Below are positions 37,101 to 47,742 of a DNA stretch of 64,000 nucleotides, piece after piece; the stretch's first letter is position 1, and the number at the start of each line of letters is the position of its first letter. Below the pieces are notes generated by a model that worked only from the letters and a program-made list of their open reading frames with translations, ran no database searches and was not told the origin of the DNA. Source of the stretch: Chaetoderma sp. LZ-2023a (taxonomy: Eukaryota > Mollusca > Caudofoveata > Chaetodermatida > Chaetodermatidae); contig CM067367.1 of assembly GCA_034401795.1 (NCBI GenBank), positions 79,749,079 through 79,813,078 on the forward strand, read 5' to 3'. The translations under genes were made by a program, and so were the position numbers.

Positions 37101-40100
37101 GACAATGTTTGGGAATTCAATGCTCTTCCATTCGGCCTGACCACGGCTCCGAGGGTCTTCACCAAGGTGGTTCTCGCCATGACTTCTTTACTTCGCAGGA
37201 GAAACATAGCTGTTCACACTTACATAGACGACTGGCTGCTAAAGGCGGGGAATCCAGTCACTCTGCGCAGCAATCTGAAGGTAGTCCTAGACTTATTAAA
37301 GAAGCTAGGATGGATTGTGAATCTAGAGAAATCAGAACTGACTCCATCCCAGGAGTTTGTTTATCTGGGAATTTTTTTCAATCTCAGGGACGGCGTAGCT
37401 TTTCCGGCGGAGAGCAGAGTCAGAAGCCTGATTGCAGTATTGGAGTCAGTTTCTCTAGGAGCCTATCTGACGGCACGTCAATTTCTCAGAATACTCGGTT
37501 TGCTAGTATCTCTGGAGAAGGTGGTGCCATATGCGGCGCTCAGGCGCAGGCCGATTCAGATGTATTTGATGTCGTTCTGGTCACAGAGAACAGATCCGTT
37601 ATCTCTGAGAATACCAGTAAAAGAACCATTGATATTCCACCTTCAGTGGTGGTTGTCGGAACAGAATCTCCTGCGAGGTGTTCCTCTACAACCTCCTCAA
37701 CCTCAGATGTCCATGTTCACGGATGCCTCGTTGACAGGTTGGGGAGCGGTATTGGACAATCAGTCAGTGTCCGGGGAATGGGATCGGACCAATGCGCAGA
37801 AACATATCAATGTACTCGAGCTATTAGCGGTGGTATTAGCACTGCAGAAGTTCGAGGGTCGAGTTCAAGACAAAATTGTCCTGGTAAGGACAGACAACTC
37901 AACAGTGGTGTCTTATTTAAACCGCCAAGGCGGGACAAGATCACCGGAGTTGTGTATGATGGTTTGGAACCTTCTGCTGTGGTGCCAAGAGAGGAATATT
38001 ATTCTTCGGGCAGCACACATTCCAGGAAGATTGAACATCTTAGCGGATGCTCTCAGTCGAAGGACGGTTTGTCGTCCGACGGAATGGCAGCTCAACCAAG
38101 TGGTAGCAGAGGTTCTATTCAAACAATGGGGCAAGCCGAATGTCGACCTATTTGCGATGAAGACAAACGCAAAGATGGTCACGTACGTGTCACCGATCCC
38201 GGACCCGTTGGCTCTAGCAGTAGACGCACTGGCGATAAGTTGGAAGGGAATGTACGCGTATGCGTATCCTCCAACAATTCTCATCCCGAAAGTTCTGGCA
38301 AAGATAAGAGAGGGGATGTGCCAAGTACTACTGATCGCTCCTTATTGGCCAGGCCGATCATGGTTTACGGATCTGCTGGACCTTCTGGTCTGCAGTCCAA
38401 TCCCTCTTCCAGACACAAGAGATGTAATCTCTCAGAACAAGGGTCTGTACCTTCACGACAGACCAGAAATGTTCAAATTAACTGCATGGATGTTGTCAAG
38501 CAGCGTGCAATTGAGGGTGGCTTTTCTGAGCAAGCAGCGAAGTTTGTTGCTTCGGCCAGAAGAGTTTCTACCACAAAAACATATAATTATAGAATCAACA
38601 AATTTGCACAGTGGTGTGAGAGAAGAGATATTGATCCCTTTTCTGCATCTGTTCAACACGTAGCAGATTTTGTCTGTCATTTATACGAAGTTGACAAACT
38701 TGTACCTTCTACCCTAGCAGCATATAAGTCTGCATTAGCTTCTGTCATTCCTAGTCTCACCATTGGGGGAGTAGAGAATGACACCTTGAATGAAGTTATT
38801 AAAGGAATGAGCAATCTGCGACCTAGACAGCCAATTCCTATCCCATCATGGAATCTATCTCTTGTTCTACAGGTTTTAGGGCATGCTCCCTTTGAACCGA
38901 TTAGAACTATTGACATTAAACTGTTAACTATTAAATCAGTTTTCTTGGTTGCAGCAGCGTCGGCGAGAAGGAGAAGCGAGATCCATGCGCTTTCTGCCGA
39001 ACAAGACCGTTTTGTCGTCACGGGTGAAGGTTTAAGATTACTTCCACGTCTTTGTTTCCTGGCAAAGAATCAGTCACTTAAATATCCAGGACAGCCGATC
39101 AATTTGCCACGTTTAACTAGCCATGACCCAAATTCTTGTGCTTGGTGTCCTGTCAGATGTCTAAAGATGTATAAGAAACGTACTTCTGAGTGGAGAGACG
39201 ACCCGAAATCTCTGTGGTTATGTCTCAAAGCTCCCCATTTACGTGCTTCGAAAGATACTATTTCTCGTTGGATAGTTGACGCTATTCAGATGTCGCACAA
39301 GATCGCTACAGGAAAGCAGATTGATCGTGCGAATGCCCATGAGGTCCGAGCACTAGCAGCATCATCGGCCCTTTATAAGGGTGTCTCTTTAGAGCAGGTG
39401 ATGTCTGTAGCACAATGGCATGCCGAGTCGTCATTCACTGATTTCTACCTTCGTGACATCTCCAGCACACTTAATCCAGTAGCCGTCGCCAATCTGTCGA
39501 ACCTAAACTAAGCCACGTCCGACCACTACTTCGCACACATCACAAAGGACTTCCGCCTACACTGACCAAGCGCTATGCACATGACTGAGTACGACCGTGG
39601 ATTGGGCCTAGCTCCTGTGATGATCAATACAGATCGACCACTCATAAATGGTGAGTGTTTACATTAATTAAGTGACTATAAATATATTTACTTCCAGTCG
39701 AAATACCAGACTGAGTAAGTGAATAGTCTGGTACAAGAGTATATTTATCCTCTCATACAGACATGAGACTCATTCCAATTTGAAAATCTAATCGATATAC
39801 TGATAGTTTTTTCAAAGATTTGAAGTTGTAGTAGCTTCTTTGCACTCTACTGGACTGCCCTAGCTGAGACTTGGGGCTGACACGGGTCTGGTGGGTGTTG
39901 CATCCCCATGGACATCCCTCTGGTTTTGTGCGGACAAAAGAGGGGGGGGGGAGCGCGGTCTAGACCATAGAAGTTTAGCACTCTATGAGTCAGATAGCAG
40001 AACCCAAGCGTATGCCAGGGTTTTAGTCTCTTCACAACCTTCTCTGTTGGATGGTTGATGAGTGCTGGTTCGAGCCTCACCTCCTCCCACCGGCATTTCC

Positions 40101-43100
40101 TGGCTGTCGAAATCCGGAGTTTATCATAATAGTACATCTGGTAAGTATTATTCGAAGTAGAATCAAAAAAGCATCCGCTTTTGTTTCTACGAGAATTCTT
40201 AATACTTACCAGATGTACTATGGCCCTGCCTCAGCCGCCCCGCTGAGGTGAGGCTGAGCTGCTTTCGCAGTTTGCCAAGGCAAACATAAGACGAATCTGT
40301 CTGTGATTGGGAATGGACTCGGTACCTGCGGCTATGGTATTCCCGGACACAGTATGGGCAGGACCAGGAGAGTGCGGAGTTTTAATTGTTTATTTTGACC
40401 TAGACTGGATAATAGACATTATCATAATAGTACATCTGGTAAGTATTAAGAATTCTCGTAGAAACAAAAGCGGATGCTTTTTTGAGTCTCTTGTGATTTC
40501 ACCACTGAGAATCATGTCCGTGATGGCGGTTTCTACCTTCTCTGCGTGGTACGTGGTGAGATCTGTGGTTTCTTTGGTATAGTAGTGAGTGTCACTAAGT
40601 TGACGAAGTGCTTCCTTTTTGTATGTTTCCGTGTCTTGGATAACAGTAGCCTGGCCTTTATCAGCTTTCTTGATGACAATAGTTTTGTCATATCTTAGCT
40701 TGTTGATAATCTTTCTCTGTGTGTTAGAAAGATTCCCATTATTATGCCTTCGGTGGGCTTTTTTGTTGATGTCGTGTTTGACGGATCTGATGAACGCATC
40801 TAGTGTGGCGTCATTACCTGGGTTTGGTGTCCAGGTGCTGGCTGGTTTAAATTTATGTAACAGTTTGTCCATAAAATTGTTGGTGGGATTATCGGTTGGG
40901 GGTAATGGGTGTGTCCGATGTAGAAATATTTCCGTTTTCCCAGTAGGTGGGTGGGAACTGGAAATGTAGTTTTAATCTCAGTCTTCTAAAGAATCTGTTT
41001 AGATCTTTATGAAGTTGGCCCAGGTTGGGCTCAATGACATTTGGACTGAAGCCCAGTCCTAGATCTAGGACGTCTCGTATCTCCTTGGAGATGGGTTTTG
41101 ATGATAGATTGACAACAAAAGGTTTTTGTTGACTGGAGAATTTATTTTTATAATTTAGAAAAATATTAAAATTACAACATTTATAGGCTGTGCCTACGTA
41201 AGTGATAGTGTTTACATTTATGCAAGTCTTTTGAGTATCTGGAGGACTTGAGCCAGTGTGTCTTCCTTGTAGGGGCGCCTGTCTTGTTTGCCCTGTGGTC
41301 TCCTGGGTGGTGGGCGTCTCTGGCCTGGTTCCCGTAGCGTGTTGTGGTTGCCTGGTCCTGGAGGAGGTCTGCGCCTGTCCTTTTCTCTTGCCCGTACCCG
41401 CTTGGGTGGACTGGTCGACGGTTCCCGTGTTTTCAGTACCGTGGCTCTGACTGCTTTCTGACCTAGAAAAACTGCTTCGTTTTCTGTAGCTGCCCTGAAA
41501 CCCGCTTTGTGTCGTCTAACCAATTCTGAGAGGCGGTCAGCTCTGTTTCTGAGTAATGAATGTAGATCAGACGTCAGTTGGAGACTGTGTTTGGTGAGAA
41601 TGTCTTGCCATTCTTTGACTAGTTCAGTATCATCAGACGGCGGAATGTATCTAACCGTTGCCATGAGGTTGGCGGGTGGTTTACGTGCACCATTGCGCCA
41701 CTGGCGGTACGCCTGTACGTGTTCTTCAGGGATGCAAGGTTTCTTCCGTGGATTCTCATCTGGCCGGCGTTGAATGTCTTCGACTTGTTCAGTCTCCATT
41801 CTAGAATGTTTGCGGCTAGCCAGTGTCTTTCCCACGTCGTCAATGACAGCGTTGTTCAACAGATTCACTACAGTTTCAGTGGATCCGATAGAAGTGATGG
41901 AGCTGCTGCTTGCTGATTCCATACTAAAATTCTTAGTATCAATCACGCTGAACTTCTATAGAAAAATAAACTTAGAGAAGCTTGATTGTGCTTAGTTTGT
42001 CCTGATGCGAATTTGTGTGCAAATTTGAGTCTGGATACCAATACACAGTTTGTGTCTTCCTTTTATACTTTCCAAAAAGCGGCTACATGAGGGTGTGTGA
42101 CCGGATTTGATTTTTGTAGCCGGATTAGACATTTGGTAGCTGGATCTATGGCTAGTGTAGCCGGTTGATCAAGTTATGTAGCCGGGATTAACTGGCTACA
42201 CTAGCCATAAATCCGGCTACCAAATGTCTAATCCGGCTACAAAAATCAAATCCGGTCACACACCCTCGTGTAGCCGCTTTTTGGAAAGTATAAAAGGAAG
42301 ACACAAACTGTGTATTGGTATCCAGACTCAAACTTGCACACAAGTTAGCGTCAGGACAAACTAAGCACAATCAAGCTTCACTAAGATGTTTCCATATTTC
42401 CCAGCATTGGAAAAGCTGAATATTTTGAAAATCATTTGTTAGGCAGCATCAGCTTTACGTCTAATTTGTTCCAAATTTTGTGCATCTATTTTTGCGAAAT
42501 ATCGATATTCTTATTTTTAACCCTATTGAATATTCTGAACCTAATTTTATAGGAACCTGTTCCTGCTGTAGACAGCAACCGCTCCCAGTCCATTTAGATT
42601 CAAAATAGCCTCCAGCACTTCAGCCTTTAGTCTTTCGAGGCGGATATTGTTTTATAAACAGTAGCAATTCAGGGCTTGTTTTCACGACTGACTTGGTTTG
42701 TGGAACCACAGACCCAGGAACCACTGACCATGAACCAGAAATGCCAAAACGGCATTTATGTAAATTGACGAGGCTTGCCGATTGCAATTTCGTGGCAATG
42801 TTCTGAACCCACGAGCATTCTAAATTGTGTTAACTTTAGCAATTTATTTGATCGTAATTTGATTTAGACTTTAATTTCAGTTTATGTAAATCGCAGGCAA
42901 TCACACCCTAAAATATTGACGAAATCTCGTCATTCAGATAAGTTGTACAATTTAGCTGGGCGCCGCCATCTTGAAATTTACAAACCAGTAACCATTGGCA
43001 ACAACGAACCGAGATCAAAACTTGGTCACTGGTTCGACGAAATAAGTCAGTAAATCTGCAACTTCTGGAATGCCAAAACACAGAAACCACGGACTGTGTC

Positions 43101-46003
43101 AGTCAACCAATGACTCTGTCAGTCACGAAAACAAGCCCTAAATGTTAGTGATCACTGACAATCACCGGTATATCAAGAACATAATTATATAAATATTTGT
43201 GCCGAACAGACAGATTTATATTATTTGTTATTCGGAAGTAAAAATCAGTCTGTTATGATGTCGGTACTTCTCCCTTAAATATCCGTGTAAAGTTTCAGCA
43301 ATACTGAATGAGAACTATATGAGAATTAGAAAAATATGAACAAAATACACAATAACCAGAACATAACTATTAGCTTTTAGTGACCATTCCCAATCTTAAT
43401 ATGTCAGTCCAATATGAAAAACCTGGCAGCTAGTTTTTGTTTTGGAAACAACTTAATTTATTTCTAATCTGTACTGTAATTGTTATTATTAATTCCTGTA
43501 TTGTTACTGACAGTTTCTATGCATGAGGATACTCCTAATGATGTATACGCTATTATTGTTTACAATCAAGTTTACCACATGCATAAGTATGCATGCAAAT
43601 TGGGTGGGATATCGCTAATGGATGATCCATTAACATTTTAGAAAGGCAGAATTGTATCTGTATCTGTGACTGCATAGCTTGCTATAAAGTTAAAATTATA
43701 TATTATGTTTAATATGCTTGAAAGAGAATGGTTGGATCAGATCAGATCTGTCACTCCAGTATCGTAAAAATACAAAAAATCTTTACAATTGGACAAAATA
43801 GGAGGGCAATGGTTTGCAGTCTCTCATTGCTCTGGCTGATCATGATTTCTTATGTGTCTTTCAGTTAAAGCCATTTAATATTCACATTACATTGGCATTT
43901 CCACCTGACACGGACACACCTGGGTATGCTGAGGAACAGAAAGCTAAGGTATATAGTACAATCAAGACTTGAATAAGAAATGTTCATTTTCAGATCCCAT
44001 CTGTTTATTCAACATAAAGCCATAAATATGTGTACACAATGTGTAGCAAAAGTAACAAGAACCAAATAATGTACTTTGTCTTCGTAGCTTGTCATGTGGT
44101 TAAAGTATACCTTTGTCCTCATCGTCTGTCATGTTGCCAAACTATTCCTTTCTCCTCATCATCTGTCATATGACCAAACTGTACCTTTGTTTTCATAGCC
44201 TGTTATGTGATCAAACTATGTCATTGTCATCATAGAGTATCATGTGATCAATCTATGCCATGGTCTTCATACGCCTTTAGACCAGCGAAGTCTTGTTTTT
44301 AGAAAATATCGGATGGAACGACTGGCATGATAAATGAGCCAATGATTCCAGTGATAAGCTTTAAAAATAATCTTCACCTAGTTTGCAAATGGGTATTCGT
44401 TAAGGATAGAATTCAATGGAAGAATCAAGTTTTAGCTACATTTTAAGCCTCGTCCATCTCTATCTAGCTTCATCCACACTGTTTGGATCAATCGATCTCT
44501 GCACTCTGAATCTCAATTTTCAGAGAACTATAAAGGTGAGCTGTTGACTATTTTGAAACTAATTTGACTGGGTGCCTATGGCAGCAACAGCACCTGGTCA
44601 AATTAGTTTCAGCATATTCAACAGCATGTTTATTAAATAGTAAATACATAGAATTTGTACAACCCGACAGACTAGTAAGTGTTTAGGATGGACTAAATCG
44701 AGTCATTTATGACATTATTGATTATCACGTCATCCTACACGTCAGATAGTTAATTATGAGGTAATATGATTGACTGAGAAACTGAAATCGTCCATTCAAT
44801 TTACTGGACAAATATTGACAATGTTAGGGTTGTAACTGGTTTTACGATGTTTAATGTTTCAGCCTCAAGAGACACACTTAATATCAGAGACAGCAGGCTT
44901 ATTTCAGCCAGATTATGTGGCCAAGGCTATTCTAGCTGATGCTGTGGTGGGTACAACATTACTATCTCCCAAACCAGACAATTATTCAAATATCCATTTG
45001 CCAATGTTTTAATAAATTATTAAATATATCGTTATGTCTTATATACTCTGAGAGGTAACCGTGGAAAGCTTCTGAAATAGAAAACACAATTTCAATCTGG
45101 CCGTCGATTCCAGGGATTGAAAGCAAGGGAGATCAAGCAGAGGTGACAAACAAAGTTCTTGCATTGAGTCATATTGCAGAAAACTACCCTGAGGAAGAAT
45201 GGATACATGTTTATACAGATGGACCAGGTATCCAGGCTGTCAAGAATGGAGGGGCAGGTGCTCACATTCGGTTTCCATGTGGAGATATAACAGACTCATG
45301 CTTGCCAACAGGGAAGTACTGTAGCAATTACACTGCAGAAATCCAGGCACTGATCTTAGCTAGCCAAATGCTGATACAACGAAAAACCAGAAATGAAAAT
45401 CTTGTCTTCCTGACAGACTCCCTCTCAGCGCTCCAGGCGCTGGAGAGTGGAAAGGAAAGTACACATTTAATTCATGGAAATCTTACGCAACTGGCTAAGG
45501 AGAACAATGTCAACTTACAGTGGATCCCCTCGCATTGTGGAATATTAGGAAATGACAAAGCTGATCAACTGGCTAAGGAAGGGTCAAATAAAGAACAATT
45601 CAACCGTGAGGTTGACTTTGAAGAACTGAAGCATATCATTAAAGCCACAAGAACCAGCAACAGGCAGCATAATGATGCAATACACAGCCTCAGTAGGGAG
45701 GATCAGACATGTATCTTCAGATTGAGGACTGGTCACAATCGCCTCAATGCACATCTTCACCGTCTCAAGATTACAGATTCTGCACTTTGTGAGTGTCAGC
45801 AGGCAGAAGAAACAGCAGAACATCTCTTGCAGCACTGCCAGCGATATGAACGGGCTAGGAGAAGCTTCTGGCCTATTCATGTATCTTTTGAAGAGAAGAT
45901 CAGAGGAGACAGAGACAGTTTGATGACCACTTCAGCTTTCATGCACCAAATAAGGAAAACAGTCTAAGATTACTGTCATGAGAAAGATGAACGCAAGAAG
46001 AAG

Positions 46004-46064
<61 letters not shown>

Positions 46065-47702
46065 GTAATATAATTCTGATTGTTTTGCGTTTTTATGGCT
46101 GACAGTATTTTTCTTGTTATATGAAGATACCAGTCAGCAGTGTTTGATAGTTCCTGGTATTTTCCGTAAAGCACACACATCCAATAGTTTGCGAAAAAGT
46201 GACCCACCTAGGTGGTCATTTCACAGAGGAAATGTGCCCCAGGGCAAAAAAATGGCAACACTATAATCTGCACAAAGCGATCCCCAGCCCAAGCATCTGT
46301 TTAATACAAAGCTTTGTCTAACTCAAGGCTCTATGCTGTCACAAGTTCTCTCTGGATAGAAGCAGGTGCCTGACCAAAGCTCTGCAAACTGAAGCACTGC
46401 CCAGCCCATGGTGTTATCATGATCTAGTCAAATTCTCTGTGCACTAAAATCTATTGAAGTGACAAACATTTCACACACACTCGGGGTGGGAACGATCGAT
46501 TCCAGAACTCCCTGACTATCAATTTCCAGAAAACTATGGCCTATGGCAGTAACAGCATCCAGTTAGATTAGTTTCAAAATATTCAACAGCATGTATATTA
46601 AGTAACAAAGACAGGCAATTCGTACACCATGTCAGACTATTAAGATTTTAAGACTGACTAAATTGTATCATTCATGACGTCATTCTACACGTCACATAGT
46701 TGATTATGAAGTCATGATGGATGGATAACCTGGAAAGGTCCATTTATTCTTGCATTGGCAAAATGGCTGCACACATTAGTCTCATTAAATGGTATTTAGC
46801 TGTTTGTTAAACTCTTGCGATTTGTTTCAGTCTGTTTATTACTCGTGGTTATAGTTTTATAAGTATATGAAATTACTATTTAACAGCAATTGTTAGTTCC
46901 CTCGTCTTTTCCTTTAATACAACGAGTACTAATAGTTGTGCTTCCCTGTTTCAGCAAGGCAAGTTTATGTCGTTCATGGGTGTGGATGGCTACATGTTAT
47001 CTACATTAACCTGTGGTATGTCTCCTGTGAACTCCATTATGGAAGCTACGCAACAGGTAATTTATCTATTTGTATTGGTAGGAGGAAATCGAGAAGTTGC
47101 TGAAATGTTGTAATTATTGTTAGGAAATTCAGTGACTTAGTCCTTCAATGTTTAGGCCTTCAAGAGGCGATTTTTGAAAATTTACCGCTGGACTGTCTGG
47201 CTCATTTATTGAACCAGTAATTCCAGTGGTAAATAAATAAAAATAGGTTTCTCTTGGCCGTGCTAATGGATGTTCCAAAAGACCACTGAAGAGGCTGGTT
47301 TTGGCCTCTTCGGCAGGAAAGTGTTAAGAATACTGACATTCACCACCATTGTCATAGATCTTATGTGCCCAACAAGCATACCCATTCAGTATGTGCCCCC
47401 CCCCCCCCCAACGACTATGCAACAGGATTTTTTGGTATTTTCATATCAAACCCCTGCCCTCCCCCAAAGCTGTGGAATCCTAGTGTATGGGCACACTCTT
47501 TCTTGTGTTACAATTTGAGTCAAATCGGCCCAGTGGTTTCCGAGATATCAACATATCCAGACTTTGATTTATTTTATCCGGATCATGGCCAACGTCTGGA
47601 AATTTTCTTGCAAGGAAAGTTTCTTCGATGTGTTAAAATTTTAGCTAAACTGGATCAGTTGTTTTTGGATACATTCCAGAATATGCTTTTGTGACTAGCT
47701 AG

Positions 47703-47742
<40 letters not shown>

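Larger units (their letters stand above)
33694..40485 (+). mobile_element. DIRS-like (tyrosine-recombinase) retrotransposon, apparently intact
   Basis: 6,792 bp, inserted in Penelope ORF2. It has 157-bp inverted terminal repeats (33707-33863 and 40291-40447) that I read as identical, short unique end extensions, and an internal complementary region (40121-40221) containing the complements of both outer ends joined together. This is the DIRS group architecture, used to rebuild ends during replication through a circle (established). Gag, RT-RNase H and tyrosine recombinase frames are all open. No target duplication, as expected for tyrosine-recombinase integration. No methyltransferase gene was seen between the recombinase and the internal region. 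Leaving it out restores the Penelope frame exactly, which fixes both boundaries. Identical repeats and open frames suggest a recent, possibly still active insertion. Confidence 0.92.
31998..42384 (-). mobile_element. Penelope-like element, full length, split by a DIRS-like insertion
   Basis: A minus-strand retroelement with, from its 5' end: a long inverted repeat (41970-42380), ORF1 (41946-41218), and ORF2 with RT and a GIY-YIG endonuclease (41222-40486, then 33693-32028). Without the 6,792-bp DIRS-like insertion it would be about 3.6 kb, the usual size of Penelope-like elements. A 15-bp target duplication, GATGTTTCCATATTT, flanks it. Two frameshifts in ORF2 (near 40950 and 33240) show that it is inactive even apart from the insertion. 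It lies antisense in KDSR intron 6. The subclade was not determined; an N-terminal ORF and a CX4CX2C motif before the endonuclease may help to place it. Confidence 0.88.

Noticed and set aside
37913-38284. Minus-strand 123-codon frame under the RT-RNase H gene
   Set aside because: Antisense shadow of a strongly conserved coding region.
40050-40090. tRNA-like B box (GGTTCGAGCCTC) in the DIRS 3' region
   Set aside because: No A box at the right distance on the same strand and no cloverleaf.
42000-42060. Possible hammerhead ribozyme in the Penelope palindrome (CTGATGC plus a TTTG-TGTG-CAAA stem)
   Set aside because: Penelope repeats often carry hammerheads, but the core is incomplete here: CTGATGA is CTGATGC or CTGACGC, and GAG replaces GAAA after the stem. 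A covariance-model search would decide.
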